Source: Neobacillus niacini (GTDB taxonomy: Bacteria > Bacillota > Bacilli > Bacillales > Cytobacillaceae). Taken from it: a stretch of 64,000 nt of DNA. The notes below the pieces were generated by a model. The model worked only from the letters and a program-made list of their open reading frames with translations, was not told the DNA's origin and did no database searches. The DNA lies in contig NZ_JAMBOB010000004.1 in NCBI RefSeq assembly GCF_023715415.1, forward strand, positions 461,188 through 525,187, written 5' to 3'. Below are positions 48,944 through 59,224 of the stretch, piece after piece. The stretch's first letter is position 1, and each line of letters begins with the position of its first letter. The position numbers and the translations under genes are program-made.

Positions 48944-49593
48944 CGAAGTTGAAACCTCCTCTCCACGAAATTAGCAAGAAGTGTTAACAAATAAATGATA
49001 ATGAAATAAATGATACCGACAGCCAGCCAAATCTTAAACGCTTCAAATGTTGCTGATGCTTGAATCTGTCCTTGCTGGGTTAAATCGGCAATACCAATGA
49101 CGGATAAGAGCGAAGTATCTTTTAAACTGATGATGGATTGATTCGTAATGGTTGGGAGCATTCTTCTAAAAGCCTGCGGTAGAATGATATAGCGCATTGT
49201 TTGTGCCCCAGTAAAGCCAATCGATCTTGCCGCTTCCGTTTGTCCCTTATCAATCGATTGAATACCCGCCCTAATGATTTCAGCAAAATACGCACCTGCA
49301 TTAATTGCAACTGTAATGATTCCAGCCGTGGTATTGTCTAAGGAAATCACTTGCAACGAATTTAGCCCAAAATAGATAAAGAACAATTGCACAATAAATG
49401 GTGTTCCTCGAATGGCGTCTACATAAGCCTTTGCGATCCATTTTAAGATTTTAAGAGGTGCAAGTCGCAGCAAGGCAATGACTAAACCTATTAAAAAACC
49501 TAGTAATATAGCTATTAAAAAGATATAGAGTGTTACTTGAAGCCCTTTTACTAACATAGGCAAAGCAGAAACAATAATATCCACCTTTTTCAT
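48940..49593 (-). CDS. Polar amino acid ABC transporter permease (GlnP/HisM-type)
   Basis: 217 residues, five helices. [33 protein letters not shown] and the EAA-type loop [46 protein letters not shown] are characteristic of His/Glu/Gln-type permeases. Confidence 0.94.
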   Translation of the reverse strand: MKKVDIIVSALPMLVKGLQVTLYIFLIAILLGFLIGLVIALLRLAPLKILKWIAKAYVDAIRGTPFIVQLFFIYFGLNSLQVISLDNTTAGIITVAINAGAYFAEIIRAGIQSIDKGQTEAARSIGFTGAQTMRYIILPQAFRRMLPTITNQSIISLKDTSLLSVIGIADLTQQGQIQASATFEAFKIWLAVGIIYFIIIYLLTLLANFVERRFQLR

Positions 49594-49645
49594 CCCCTTT
49601 CAAAAAGAAGACGCGCTCGCTTTAAGCACGCCTTAGCCTATTATT

Positions 49646-50416
49646 TTATTCACCAAGATACGTTTTTAAAATTTTATCATACGTTCCATCTTTTTTAAGC
49701 TCAGCAAGTCCATTATTAATTTTCTCTAATAAATCCTCATTTTTTCCTTTCAATACAGCAATTCCGTATTGATCTCCATTTAAACGATCTCCCACTGTTT
49801 TTAATCCAAGATCCTTCTGGGCAATCGCATAAGTGATAACTGGGTAATCTTCAATTAGAGCATCTGCATTTCCATTCGATACTTCTTGGAACATCGCTGG
49901 ACTATCGTTAAATTGAACAACTTCAATACCTAGTTTTGAAGCATTGTCTACAGCATATTTCGCACCTGATGTACCTTTTTTTACAGCAACCTTTTTCCCT
50001 TTAAGGTCATCAACGGATTTAACTGTTGTATTATCATCTTTCACAACAACGATTAATCCTGCGTCAAAATACGGTGATGAGAAATCTACAATCTTTTTTC
50101 TATCTTCTGTAATACTCATTCCGGCAATCGCCACGTCAAGCTGGTTCGCTTGCATAGCTGGGATAATTCCGCCAAAATCCATTGGAGAAAGTTCAATTTC
50201 AAACCCTTGGCTTTTCGCAATCGCATTAATTAATTCTATATCGATACCCTTATACTCGTCTCCCTCTTTAAATTCAAAAGGAGGATACGTTGTATCTACA
50301 CCAACTTTATATACTTTTTCACTATTACCACTTTCACTTGCTGTTTTATCGGTCCCACATGCTGCGATAAATAGACTAAGAACCAAAAACAAAGTAAATA
50401 GGCCAAATTTTTTCAT
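49646..50416 (-). CDS. Polar amino acid ABC transporter substrate-binding lipoprotein
   Basis: 256 residues from ATG 50416 (GGGGAG 8 nt upstream). Lipobox in LFTLFLVLSLFIAACGTDK; the mature part has VYKVGVDTTYPPFEFKEGDEYKGIDIELINAIAKSQGFEIE and MSITEDRKKIVDFSSPYFDAGLIVVVKDD of the family 3 solute-binding proteins (glutamine/arginine/cystine). The exact amino acid is unknown. The 280-bp upstream gap (50417-50696) is A/T-rich with no other gene. Confidence 0.93.
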   Translation of the reverse strand: MKKFGLFTLFLVLSLFIAACGTDKTASESGNSEKVYKVGVDTTYPPFEFKEGDEYKGIDIELINAIAKSQGFEIELSPMDFGGIIPAMQANQLDVAIAGMSITEDRKKIVDFSSPYFDAGLIVVVKDDNTTVKSVDDLKGKKVAVKKGTSGAKYAVDNASKLGIEVVQFNDSPAMFQEVSNGNADALIEDYPVITYAIAQKDLGLKTVGDRLNGDQYGIAVLKGKNEDLLEKINNGLAELKKDGTYDKILKTYLGE

Positions 50417-50696
50417 ATTATTCACTCCCCTTATTTAAGTTATTACTATAATCCTAGTAATAAGTAATTCCTTTTATAATATAACATAAATCCAAATAGA
50501 TTTAATAGTGGAAATTCTTTAAATATAATAAACTTGAAGAGAAATAGGTTACCTTTCTTCTGTTAATTCAGGAATTAAGTCCCTTAAATTTAAATATATA
50601 CCAAAAAAATATTATTCTAAATATACCTTCTTTCAACCGCTATAAATTATTAAACTTGTCGTAATGATAGAAAAAACAAAGGATTACGGTTATTTA

Positions 50697-50732
50697 AAAA
50701 AGGATGGTGCAAGGTTGCGCCATCCTTTTTAC
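50697..50732 (-). terminator. Terminator after the M20 amidohydrolase gene
   Basis: AAAAAGGATGG / CCATCCTTTTT with a 12-nt internal segment that itself pairs partly (TGCAAGGTTGCG). Confidence 0.82.
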
Positions 50733-50734
50733 CT

Positions 50735-51922
50735 TTAGTTTAATTCAAAATAACTGCAAACTACCTGACCAACCGCTTTCGCAGCGACTAGGAGTGCATC
50801 TTCATCAATATCAAATTTCGGGTGATGATTGAAGTAGGGCTTTTCTACCCCTTTTGGTGTACAAGCAATGTAAAAGAAGCAGGCAGGAAATTTTTCAGCA
50901 TAATAAGCAAAGTCTTCCGATGGAGCCATCGCCGGAAATTCTTTCACTTCTCTAATATCCTTATCATTCATGCCTCTTAAGCTTTCTGCAACCATTGCCG
51001 TAAGCTCAGGGTCGTTGTATAATGGCGGATAATCGGGAGTATACGTAAGCTCACAGGTTACGCCAAATTCTTCTTCAATTCCTCTTACAATCCGCTTCAC
51101 TTCTTTCTCAATTGTTTCCTTTGTTTCTACCGTCATATAGCGAATATCACCTTCAAGTTCTACGCTGTCCTTGATCACGTTGAATGTCCCTTTTCCATCA
51201 AAAGAACCGATTGTTATCACACCCACATCGAATGGACTTAATCTCCGACTGATAATGGTTTGCGCAGCTGTAACAAAATGTGCTGCAGCCACAATGGCAT
51301 CGTTCGCTAGATGCGGAGAGGAACCATGCCCGCCTCTTCCTTGCACTTTCAATTTCATGTATGCTCGTCCATTGAAGGAATACCCGGCATGATAACCTAC
51401 TGTCCCCGCAGGTCCCATTGGTAACAAATGAATGCCATAAACCGCATCTAAGTCATCAATCAAGCCAGACTCAACAATACTTTTTGCTCCGCCTGGCGGA
51501 ACTTCTTCTGCATGTTGGTGAATGATTTTAATGGTACCCGGGATGGCGTCTTTTAATTGGATGAAGCAATCCGCCAACACTAACAAATAAGCCGTATGCC
51601 CGTCATGTCCGCACGCATGCATGACCCCTTCATTCTTTGACTTAAAGGGCACATCTGCTTCTTCAATAATTGGAAGTGCATCAAAATCTGCACGAAGACC
51701 AATGGTTTTTCCAGGTTTTCCGCCTTTAATCGTAACGATAATGCCGTAACCATTCCCAACATTGGTTTGAATGTCAACATCTTTCCCTTTATAAAAATCC
51801 GCAATGAACTGAGCCGTTTTCTCCTCTTTAAAGGAGATTTCAGGATTTTCATGTAAATGGCGGCGGATTTCAATAATCTCTTCTTTTCGTGATTCTAACA
51901 TTCCCATTAAATCGCTTATCAT
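50735..51922 (-). CDS. M20 family amidohydrolase (N-acyl amino acid / hippurate hydrolase type)
   Basis: 395 residues from ATG 51922 (AAAGGGGAG upstream; the frame to 51949 lacks a ribosome site). Typical IAA-amino acid hydrolase/YtnL-YhaA group: IRRHLHENPEISFKEEKTAQF, MHACGHDGHTAYLL, IHQHAEEVPPGGAKSIVESGLID, GRGGHGSSPHLANDAI, PSEDFAYYAEKFP. It removes acyl groups from N-acyl amino acids. It is encoded 40 bp downstream of an MFS gene and may be co-transcribed with it. Confidence 0.88.
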   Translation of the reverse strand: MISDLMGMLESRKEEIIEIRRHLHENPEISFKEEKTAQFIADFYKGKDVDIQTNVGNGYGIIVTIKGGKPGKTIGLRADFDALPIIEEADVPFKSKNEGVMHACGHDGHTAYLLVLADCFIQLKDAIPGTIKIIHQHAEEVPPGGAKSIVESGLIDDLDAVYGIHLLPMGPAGTVGYHAGYSFNGRAYMKLKVQGRGGHGSSPHLANDAIVAAAHFVTAAQTIISRRLSPFDVGVITIGSFDGKGTFNVIKDSVELEGDIRYMTVETKETIEKEVKRIVRGIEEEFGVTCELTYTPDYPPLYNDPELTAMVAESLRGMNDKDIREVKEFPAMAPSEDFAYYAEKFPACFFYIACTPKGVEKPYFNHHPKFDIDEDALLVAAKAVGQVVCSYFELN

Positions 51923-51962
51923 TATTTTCGTCTCCCCTTTTGATGGCAAAGAATTCCTTCAA

Positions 51963-53399
51963 TTAGTGATTTCCAGTTGGTGTTGGAGTTGGTGTGCGTC
52001 TTGGTTTCTTCGTTGGAGCCTCTGATGGTTTCCCTGCACTACTAGGGACCATCATGATAATCGAAAGAATAGAAAGTATCCCAAAAATCACGTTTACAAT
52101 GATTCCAATAGATGCTGCAGTCGCTATACTTCCATTCGCTGCAACTGAACTATAAATCGTTGCGGAAATGGCAACACCGAACGCACCGCCAAGTGAACTT
52201 GCCATTTTATAAACCCCTGCAGCTTCACCCACTTTGTTGGATGGCGCATTGGATACAGATGTATCGGTTGACGGTGTTGCATAAATACCAAGTCCAAGAC
52301 CAAATAAGGCAAACCCTATAAATACAACAACGGTATACGCAAAATCAGGCAAGAAGGTTAAACCCATAATCGCTACACCAGCCGTAGTGATGATAGCGCC
52401 CCAAATCATTGGTAATTTCGCACCCACTCTTTGCAGGATTTTCTCGCCAACACGAATCATGGCAAGGACGGCTATTAAATATCCAATGGATAGCATCCCT
52501 GACTGAAAGGCAGTGAATCCTCGACCGACTTGAACATAGGTATTTGCAACAACGAGTGTTCCGGCTACCGCATTTAATAAAAAGTTTGAGTATGTGGCAC
52601 CAGCATAAGGTTTATTTTTAAATAAAGAGAAATCAATCAGGGCAATCTCTTTCCTTTTTTCAACTTTGAAGAAGACAAAAGCTCCAATAATAGTAACAAT
52701 GGCAGCGATAATGGATGTTGGACTTGTCCAGCCTAAGTCCCCGCCGAAAGTAATAAAAACGTTTAATGCAATCATGGTGACGATAAAGATCGCTAACCCA
52801 CTATAATCGAATCTAAACGCACCGGTTCCTTCCGCTTTGCTTTCAGGTGTATCTTTAATCAGCCACATGGCGAGAAGGGCAAACACAATCGAGAAGATAA
52901 AAATCCATCTCCAGCCCATATACGTTGCAATCGCACCACCAGCAAACGAACATACCCCAGAACCACCCCAGGATCCAATCGACCAGAAACTAAGGGCACG
53001 TTGTCTGTCTTTTCCCTCAAAGTAAGCTTTCATTAAGGCAATCGTTGCTGGCATAATACAAGCTGCAGAAAGCCCTTGAATGATACGTCCGATAATTAAC
53101 AATGTCGCTCCTTGCGCTAGTACTAGGCAAAGGGAACCAACCACGCTTAAAATTAACCCGAGATAGGTAATTTTTTTACGACCAATTTTATCTGCGAGCC
53201 CTCCTGCAGCTACGATAAACATCCCCGAAAATAAAGCAGTTAAGCTAATGGCTATATTCAGCGTTCCGGAGGAAATCCCCAAATCTTTTTGAACGGCCGG
53301 GACCACATTGACCATTGCCTGCGCAAAAAGCCAAAAGGTGATAACCCCAAACACAATTCCTGTAATCATTTTATTTGTACCTTTATAACTAGTCTCCAT
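51963..53399 (-). CDS. MFS transporter, DHA2-type (14 helices)
   Basis: 478 residues with about 14 hydrophobic segments. IVFGVITFWLFAQAMVNVVPAVQKDLGIS at the N terminus and GGLADKIGRKKITYLGL (motif A) fit drug:H+ antiporter family 2; the helix 5 region has AACIMPATIALMKAYF (motif C-like). C-terminal tail KKPRRTPTPTPTGNH is low-complexity. AGGAGG precedes the ATG. Substrate unknown; pairing with an M20 amidohydrolase suggests export or import of an acylated amino acid, as inference only. Confidence 0.85.
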   Translation of the reverse strand: METSYKGTNKMITGIVFGVITFWLFAQAMVNVVPAVQKDLGISSGTLNIAISLTALFSGMFIVAAGGLADKIGRKKITYLGLILSVVGSLCLVLAQGATLLIIGRIIQGLSAACIMPATIALMKAYFEGKDRQRALSFWSIGSWGGSGVCSFAGGAIATYMGWRWIFIFSIVFALLAMWLIKDTPESKAEGTGAFRFDYSGLAIFIVTMIALNVFITFGGDLGWTSPTSIIAAIVTIIGAFVFFKVEKRKEIALIDFSLFKNKPYAGATYSNFLLNAVAGTLVVANTYVQVGRGFTAFQSGMLSIGYLIAVLAMIRVGEKILQRVGAKLPMIWGAIITTAGVAIMGLTFLPDFAYTVVVFIGFALFGLGLGIYATPSTDTSVSNAPSNKVGEAAGVYKMASSLGGAFGVAISATIYSSVAANGSIATAASIGIIVNVIFGILSILSIIMMVPSSAGKPSEAPTKKPRRTPTPTPTGNH

Positions 53400-53587
53400 G
53401 ATTTTCCTCCTATGGTGTAAGAAGTCCCTGTTATTTTTTAGAATACACCTACCAGAAAAACATTAGTCATAAATGTTAAGTGGAGACAGAACATTGAATC
53501 ATTTATTTAAAATTAAAATGGCCCAGAAAAGCAAAAAGATTTCTGACTTTTGTCAACTAGCGTATGGTTTCCTAGCCTATCGAACTA

Positions 53588-54217
53588 TCAAAATCCATCT
53601 TCGATTGATGTGTAAAATTCCATCAAGATATCGTCCTTCTGTTTAACATCTGAGTGGATAAATGTAAAAACTTCGGAGATTGCTTCTTTGATTTGTTCCT
53701 TAGGCAGTTTTTCAACATGGGGGCTTGGACTGAAATAAAGGTACATGGGAAGTCCGCCATGGATGGTCGGCAATTGATAAGGAAAAGGCAACCTTTTTGC
53801 GCCTAACCTTTCGTAAAAACGAATTCTTCTTAGTTGATTTTCTCTAGTAACCCCTTCATCATTCTCTGGAATCTCAACCTCAATAAACAATCCGATAAAC
53901 CCATTTTGTTTCCAGTTGGCAAGCTTCTTAAATAGAAGAGATCCGTATCCAGAACCACGAAGTTGATTGTCAATTGCTATATAATCAATCCAAATCGCTT
54001 GCAAATGATTAAACTCGTAGATAAAGGCGTATCCAACGATTTCATCAATCATAGGGTCTTTTGCTAATAGTAGCTTGTATCTCTTTTTCGTCATAAGCAG
54101 CTTAAGATGCTCAAAACTTTTCAATTCATCGCTTGCAAAGTCAGCTGTAAATTGCTGATAAACATACTTTAAATCATGGATTGTTCCTTCTTCTATCTTT
54201 ATTTCAGTGACCATCAT
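53588..54217 (-). CDS. GNAT family N-acetyltransferase
   Basis: 209 residues. The acetyl-CoA-binding motif is visible in IAIDNQLRGSGYGSLLFKKLANW (Q/RxxGxG/A), preceded by IDEIVGYAFIYEFNHLQAIWIDYIAI. The C-terminal extension of about 60 residues (VFTFIHSDVKQKDDILMEFYTSIE) is unusual for a GNAT. Monocistronic. Acceptor unknown. Confidence 0.82.
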   Translation of the reverse strand: MMVTEIKIEEGTIHDLKYVYQQFTADFASDELKSFEHLKLLMTKKRYKLLLAKDPMIDEIVGYAFIYEFNHLQAIWIDYIAIDNQLRGSGYGSLLFKKLANWKQNGFIGLFIEVEIPENDEGVTRENQLRRIRFYERLGAKRLPFPYQLPTIHGGLPMYLYFSPSPHVEKLPKEQIKEAISEVFTFIHSDVKQKDDILMEFYTSIEDGF

Positions 54218-54395
54218 TTGGATTTACCCCTCTGCTATTCAGATCTATCCCTCAATCTATGTATGTATGTAATTTTAGCATAAAGGTACTTTTTCATTAG
54301 GGGTTCACAATCTTATTGCCTTTGATGAAGATATTTTGGATGAAAATGCGGAAAAATAGACAAATTAAGCATGTTGCATATTTATATGTATCAAA

Positions 54396-54434
54396 AAATC
54401 CCTGCCTATATGGTTGATTTAGGCGGGGATTTCT
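54396..54434 (-). terminator. Orphan minus-strand hairpin with T tract
   Basis: On the minus strand, AAATCCCCGCCTA / TAGGCAGGGATTTTTT. No annotated minus-strand gene lies upstream (the neighbour is ahpC on plus), so it could end a short antisense or small RNA, or be a relic. Confidence 0.4.
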
Positions 54435-54496
54435 TGCTGAATTTGGACAACCTAGAAAATTTTAGTCGAAATAGCGTAAAAAAGTAATCTTTCTAG

Positions 54497-54551
54497 TTGA
54501 CAAGACCATGGTTTTTATATGATAATAAACATTGTATTAGAATTATTCTAA
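54497..54551 (+). promoter_or_regulatory. ahpCF promoter with PerR box
   Basis: TTGACA (54497-54502), 18 nt, GATAAT (54521-54526). Just downstream is TTAGAAT-T-ATTCTAA (54537-54551), a perfect 7-1-7 dyad matching the PerR consensus TTATAATnATTATAA at 13 of 15 positions. Its location over the start region fits peroxide-relieved repression. Confidence 0.82.
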
Positions 54552-54641
54552 TTTAGTTATTACTATTTGTTGTGAACTATTCTCACAACCAGGGAAAAAT
54601 GCAGTTCAATTTCCCTAACAAATTTTAGGAGGAAATAGATT

Positions 54642-55205
54642 ATGTCATTAATTGGAAAACAAGTATCAGAATTCAGTGCAAATGCTTATTTTAACGGAGA
54701 TTTTATCACTGTTAGTGATGCAAACTTTAAAGGTAAATGGAGTGTTGTTTGCTTCTACCCAGCGGATTTCACATTCGTATGCCCTACTGAATTAGAAGAC
54801 TTACAAAATCAATACGCAACTCTTAAAGATCTTGGTGTAGAAGTATATTCTGTTTCTACTGATACACATTTCACACATAAAGCATGGCACGATACCTCAG
54901 AAACAATCGGCAAAATCGAATACGTTATGATTGGTGACCCTAACCAAAAGATTTCCCGCATCTTTGATGTACTTGACGAAGAAGAAGGTCTTGCACAACG
55001 CGGAACATTCATCATCGACCCAGACGGTGTTGTTACAGCTATGGAAATCAATGCTGACGGTATTGGCCGTGACGCTAGCACTCTTGTTAACAAAATCAAA
55101 GCAGCACAATATGTTCGCAACAATCCAGGTGAAGTTTGCCCGGCTAAATGGCAAGAAGGTTCTGCAACACTTAAGCCAAGCCTTGACCTAGTTGGAAAAA
55201 TTTAA
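54642..55205 (+). CDS. ahpC: Alkyl hydroperoxide reductase peroxiredoxin AhpC
   Basis: 187 residues, full length. Peroxidatic Cys47 in [13 protein letters not shown] and resolving Cys166 in GEVCPAKW, with the GGLG-equivalent loop and YF-like tail of bacterial typical 2-Cys Prx. It reduces peroxides and is recycled by AhpF, encoded 12 bp downstream. TAGGAGG precedes the ATG. Confidence 0.97.
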   Translation: MSLIGKQVSEFSANAYFNGDFITVSDANFKGKWSVVCFYPADFTFVCPTELEDLQNQYATLKDLGVEVYSVSTDTHFTHKAWHDTSETIGKIEYVMIGDPNQKISRIFDVLDEEEGLAQRGTFIIDPDGVVTAMEINADGIGRDASTLVNKIKAAQYVRNNPGEVCPAKWQEGSATLKPSLDLVGKI

Positions 55206-55217
55206 GGAGTAGATAAA

Positions 55218-56747
55218 ATGTTACTAGATGCAGATATAAAAGCTCAGTTATCCCAGTATCTTCAACTGATGGAAGGTGATATCCTTCTTAAAGTTAGCGC
55301 AGGAACCGATGACGTCTCTCGCGACATGCTGCTATTAATTGATGAATTGGCAACCATGTCTTCTAACATTAAGGTTGAGAAAACGGAACTAGAGAGAACA
55401 CCAAGCTTTAGTGTGAATCGCATCGGTGAAGACACTGGTGTAACATTTGCTGGTATTCCTCTAGGACATGAATTCACTTCCTTAGTATTGGCTCTCTTGC
55501 AGGTTAGCGGAAGAGCACCAAAGGTTGATCAGAAAGTCATCGACCAAATTAAAGCAATCAAAGGCGAATACCGCTTTGAATCATACATCAGCTTAACCTG
55601 CCACAACTGCCCTGATGTTGTACAAGCCTTGAACATCATGAGCGTTCTCAACCCTGGTATTTCTCATACCATGATTGACGGTGCAGCGTATAAAGCTGAG
55701 GTTGAAGCGAAAGACATCATGGCAGTGCCGACAGTTTTCCTTAATGGGGAAAACTTCGGCGGCGGCCGTATGAGTATAGAAGAAATCCTTGCGAAAATGG
55801 GTTCTGGTACAGATGCTTCTGAGCTTTCTGACAAGGAACCATTTGATGTGCTGGTTGTCGGCGGTGGCCCGGCTGGTGCAAGTGCAGCAATCTATGCAGC
55901 TCGTAAAGGTATTCGTACAGGTATCGTTGCTGAACGCTTTGGCGGTCAGGTAATGGATACCATGGGTATTGAGAACTTTATCGGTACGAAATACACAGAA
56001 GGTCCTAAAGTGGCGGCAAGCCTTGAAGAACATGTTAAAGAATATGAAATTGATGTCATGAATCTTCAACGTGCGAAATCTCTGCAAAGAAATAAATTTG
56101 TAGAAGTTGAGCTTGAAAATGGCGCTATTTTAAAAAGTAAAACCGTTATCCTTTCAACGGGTGCACGCTGGCGTAACGTTGGCGTCCCAGGTGAAGCTGA
56201 GTTCAAGAACAAAGGTGTAGCTTATTGCCCACACTGTGATGGTCCATTATTTGCTGGAAAACGAGTTGCTGTTATTGGCGGCGGAAATTCTGGTATTGAA
56301 GCGGCCATCGACCTTGCAGGGATCGTCAAGCATGTAACGGTTCTTGAGTTTGCAGCTGAATTGAAGGCTGATGCAGTGCTGCAGGAACGTCTTTACAGCC
56401 TGCCAAATGTGACTGTAATACTGAATGCTCAAACAAAAGAAATCACCGGTACTGACAAGGTAAATGGTATTTCTTACATGGATCGTGAAACGGAAGAAGT
56501 TAAGCATATTGAATTAGAAGGTATTTTCGTTCAAATCGGTCTTGTTCCAAACACAGACTGGTTAGGCGAAGGTATGGAACGTACCCGCATGGGAGAAATT
56601 GTTGTCGACAAGCATGGCGCAACAAGCATCCCTGGCGTATTTGCTGCAGGTGACTGTACAGATAGTGCTTATAAGCAAATCATTATCTCTATGGGATCTG
56701 GTGCAACAGCAGCCTTAGGTGCATTCGATTATCTTATTCGGAATTAA
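55218..56747 (+). CDS. ahpF: Alkyl hydroperoxide reductase subunit F
   Basis: 509 residues. The N-terminal double thioredoxin-fold domain has the redox pair in LTCHNCPD (near residue 130). The C-terminal thioredoxin-reductase-like part has FAD motif [26 protein letters not shown] motif [15 protein letters not shown], and the disulfide CPHCDG. The C terminus [12 protein letters not shown] is repeated as a remnant at 59.25 kb. It transfers electrons from NADH to AhpC. Confidence 0.97.
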   Translation: MLLDADIKAQLSQYLQLMEGDILLKVSAGTDDVSRDMLLLIDELATMSSNIKVEKTELERTPSFSVNRIGEDTGVTFAGIPLGHEFTSLVLALLQVSGRAPKVDQKVIDQIKAIKGEYRFESYISLTCHNCPDVVQALNIMSVLNPGISHTMIDGAAYKAEVEAKDIMAVPTVFLNGENFGGGRMSIEEILAKMGSGTDASELSDKEPFDVLVVGGGPAGASAAIYAARKGIRTGIVAERFGGQVMDTMGIENFIGTKYTEGPKVAASLEEHVKEYEIDVMNLQRAKSLQRNKFVEVELENGAILKSKTVILSTGARWRNVGVPGEAEFKNKGVAYCPHCDGPLFAGKRVAVIGGGNSGIEAAIDLAGIVKHVTVLEFAAELKADAVLQERLYSLPNVTVILNAQTKEITGTDKVNGISYMDRETEEVKHIELEGIFVQIGLVPNTDWLGEGMERTRMGEIVVDKHGATSIPGVFAAGDCTDSAYKQIIISMGSGATAALGAFDYLIRN

Positions 56748-56751
56748 TATG

Positions 56752-56787
56752 TTAAAGGACTCGTCAACTTGACGAGTCCTTTTTTCG
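56752..56787 (+). terminator. Terminator of ahpCF
   Basis: AAAGGACTCGTCAA / TTGACGAGTCCTTTTTT. Confidence 0.9.
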
Positions 56788-56794
56788 TAATACA

Positions 56795-56975
56795 CGGAAA
56801 AATTCCGCTTAATTTTTAAAAAGTAATAAAAATAGTTTAAATAAACGGAGAGAATCCCCTTAATGGCTTCAAAAACATGAAAAAGTAGAGTCTTTTTTTG
56901 TATAGCCGGAAATTCTCCCCTTATATCCCCCGAAATGAGCTCCATTCTGCATATAAGCAGAAAATCTCCGCTTAT
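56795..56975. repeat. Four degenerate copies of an 18-19-nt motif
   Basis: CGGAAAAATTCCGCTTAA (56795), CGGAGAGAATCCCCTTAA (56846), CGGAAATTCTCCCCTTAT (56907) and GCAGAAAATCTCCGCTTAT (56957): variants of a short partly self-complementary element between ahpF and the DUF1002 gene. No gene is visible here. Confidence 0.55.
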
Positions 56976-57011
56976 CAAAATTTCGCTAGATACTCAAATA
57001 AGGATTTATTG

Positions 57012-57872
57012 TCATTTAGCAAAGAGCGCACGAATTTCATCAATTGAGCTATTTAAGAAATCTTGCAGCCTCTGTAAAAATGACTGCCCCTCTTCTGATT
57101 GTAAAAATGCAGAGATTTCACTTATTTGCTCTTTTACCTGGTTCCAGTCGATATCCATCGCCTTCAGATTGTTGAAGAATTCTACTAATCTATCTAACTC
57201 TGCATCTGTTAACGTAATTCCAAGCTCCGCTGCAACTTGTTCAATAAGTGCGCGTAGGTCAGCTTCTGTTTTCGGTTCATTCTTGGCGATTTCTTCTTTG
57301 ACTTTCCCCATTAGAGCAGCTGCATTATCGGCTCCAATCGAGTCACCGAGCTGTGCGGTTTTCACCATTTCCTCATTTGCTGCTTTTTTGATTTCTTCCG
57401 GAATTTCTTTATTCGTTGTTGCTTCATAAGCTTTCATAATTCCTGTCAAAGCAGCAGTACCGGAAACTTCAAACGGAGCGGAAATCCTTATGGCTGCATC
57501 CTTTACACCGGCCGTAGTCAAGGCATTGATATACATTTCTTCTGTAACCCATGTAATATTGTTCGTTTGCACATCTAACCCGGAATCCTTCGTACCCATG
57601 GTTATGGCCGCGGATGAAATCGCACGTGATCCAATTTGTGCCTTAGGAATAAACTCCCCTAAATAATCATGCTCTTCTTGATTGGATACCGTAATCATCT
57701 GTGCATTTTCCGGTACCGCTAACTCTACTAACATATCATTTTTTTGCTGTTCCGTTAGGTTTTCCCCTAATGAAACAATCGTATCTCCTTCTACTGAATC
57801 TGCAAAACTTATAGATGGAACTGCTAATAGCATCATTATCGCAAGTAACAGTGCCTGTAATTTATGTTTCAT
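57012..57872 (-). CDS. Secreted DUF1002 family protein (YpuA-like)
   Basis: 286 residues. Signal peptide MKHKLQALLLAIMMLLAVPSISFA. The mature part VVSLGENLTEQQKNDMLVELAV...AMITVSNQEEHDYLGEFIPKAQIGSRAISSAAITM...ITWVTEEMYINALTTAGVKDAAIRISAPFEVSGTAALTGIMKAYE is the DUF1002 pattern found in YpuA of Bacillus. Function unknown. Monocistronic with AGGAGG before the ATG. The 388-bp gap to the protease gene (57873-58260) shows only a CATTCTG / CAGAATG inverted repeat near 58123. Confidence 0.85.
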   Translation of the reverse strand: MKHKLQALLLAIMMLLAVPSISFADSVEGDTIVSLGENLTEQQKNDMLVELAVPENAQMITVSNQEEHDYLGEFIPKAQIGSRAISSAAITMGTKDSGLDVQTNNITWVTEEMYINALTTAGVKDAAIRISAPFEVSGTAALTGIMKAYEATTNKEIPEEIKKAANEEMVKTAQLGDSIGADNAAALMGKVKEEIAKNEPKTEADLRALIEQVAAELGITLTDAELDRLVEFFNNLKAMDIDWNQVKEQISEISAFLQSEEGQSFLQRLQDFLNSSIDEIRALFAK

Positions 57873-58260
57873 AAAATTACCTCCTTAAATACATGCAGCC
57901 ATTCACAAGAAATAGCTCTTGTTCCACCAATTTATATTTGAAAAATTGGCTTTGCATAATCTTAACATAGTGCTCTGGGATTTCATGAAAAGAATAGGTA
58001 ACATTTATACAAATTCTATTAAGACTGTTACATAGTAGAATGTAATGTTACTGCCATTTGTTAAAAATACAAAAAAGCTTACCGAATATAAACTTGATAG
58101 CCGTTTTATTACAGTGATAACCATTCTGAGTCAGGCAAAACCAGAATGTTAGTTCGATAAAAACACAACTATAGTAACTGTTTTAATAAATTCTGAATTG
58201 TTAAACTATTGATAACTCCCTAGAATACACAGAAAACCAATTCTGTCAGGAGGGATACGA

Positions 58261-59223
58261 ATGGAACAAAGATTACGTTTAATTCCGTATCAAGTGAATG
58301 AAGTGGTCGAAGTGGTGTCTGAGGTGCCAAAAGGTATTGAGATGATTGAGGCTCCAAAAATCTGGGAGAAATCGAAAGGTAAGGGAATCACAGTTGCAAT
58401 ATTAGACACAGGCTGCGATGTCACCCATGCTGACTTGAGTGAACGGATTATCGGCGGACGGAATTTCACAGATGATGATAATGGAAATCCTAATGTTTAC
58501 ACTGACTATAATGGTCATGGAACACATGTGGCGGGTACCATTGCTGCTGTCCAAAACAATAACGGAGTCATTGGCGTGGCACCTGAAGCAAATTTACTTA
58601 TTTTAAAAGTACTCGATAAAAATGGATCAGGACAGTACGAATGGATCATCAATGGTATCAACTATGCAGTTGAACAGAAGGCGGATATTATCTCTATGAG
58701 CCTCGGTGGTTCTCTTGATGTACCTGAGCTGCATCAAGCGATTCAAAACGCAATCGCTCATCAAATTCTAGTCGTTTGCGCTGCTGGAAATGAAGGGGAT
58801 GGACAGGATTCTTCAGATGAATTTTCCTATCCTGCCTCCTACAATGAAGTCATCAGCGTCGGAGCCATTGATTTGGAGCGCCGTTCTTCCGAGTTTTCTA
58901 ATTCGAATAATGAAGTCGACTTGGTAGCGCCTGGTGAAGAAATCCTTTCAACCTATTTAAACGGCACGTATGCAAAACTATCTGGAACTTCGATGGCAAC
59001 TCCGCATGTATCCGGTGCACTTGCGCTCATAAAGGATATTGTCACAAAAAAATTCGAGCGAATTCTGACAGAGCCTGAACTTTATGGACAATTAATAAAG
59101 AGAACAGTTCCGCTAGGAAACTCGCCAAAACTTGAAGGCAATGGATTCCTGTACTTAACAGTAGAGGACTACTTATCGAATGTGTTTAATCAAAAATTAT
59201 CTGCTCATGTGTTGAAAATATAA
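58261..59223 (+). CDS. Intracellular serine protease (subtilisin family, IspA-like)
   Basis: 320 residues, no signal peptide. S8 catalytic triad: Asp in VAILDTGCDVTH, His in NGHGTHVAGTIAA, Ser in LSGTSMATPHVSGALAL; oxyanion Asn in CAAGNEGDG. The short N-terminal extension MEQRLRLIPYQVNEV contains the LIPY motif that keeps intracellular subtilisins inactive until clipped. It is usually made in stationary phase. AGGAGG precedes the ATG. Confidence 0.94.
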   Translation: MEQRLRLIPYQVNEVVEVVSEVPKGIEMIEAPKIWEKSKGKGITVAILDTGCDVTHADLSERIIGGRNFTDDDNGNPNVYTDYNGHGTHVAGTIAAVQNNNGVIGVAPEANLLILKVLDKNGSGQYEWIINGINYAVEQKADIISMSLGGSLDVPELHQAIQNAIAHQILVVCAAGNEGDGQDSSDEFSYPASYNEVISVGAIDLERRSSEFSNSNNEVDLVAPGEEILSTYLNGTYAKLSGTSMATPHVSGALALIKDIVTKKFERILTEPELYGQLIKRTVPLGNSPKLEGNGFLYLTVEDYLSNVFNQKLSAHVLKI

Positions 59224-59224
59224 A

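Noticed and set aside
55593..56087. Antisense frame of 164 codons within ahpF
   Set aside because: Cys/His/Arg-rich shadow of ahpF codons; no ribosome site.
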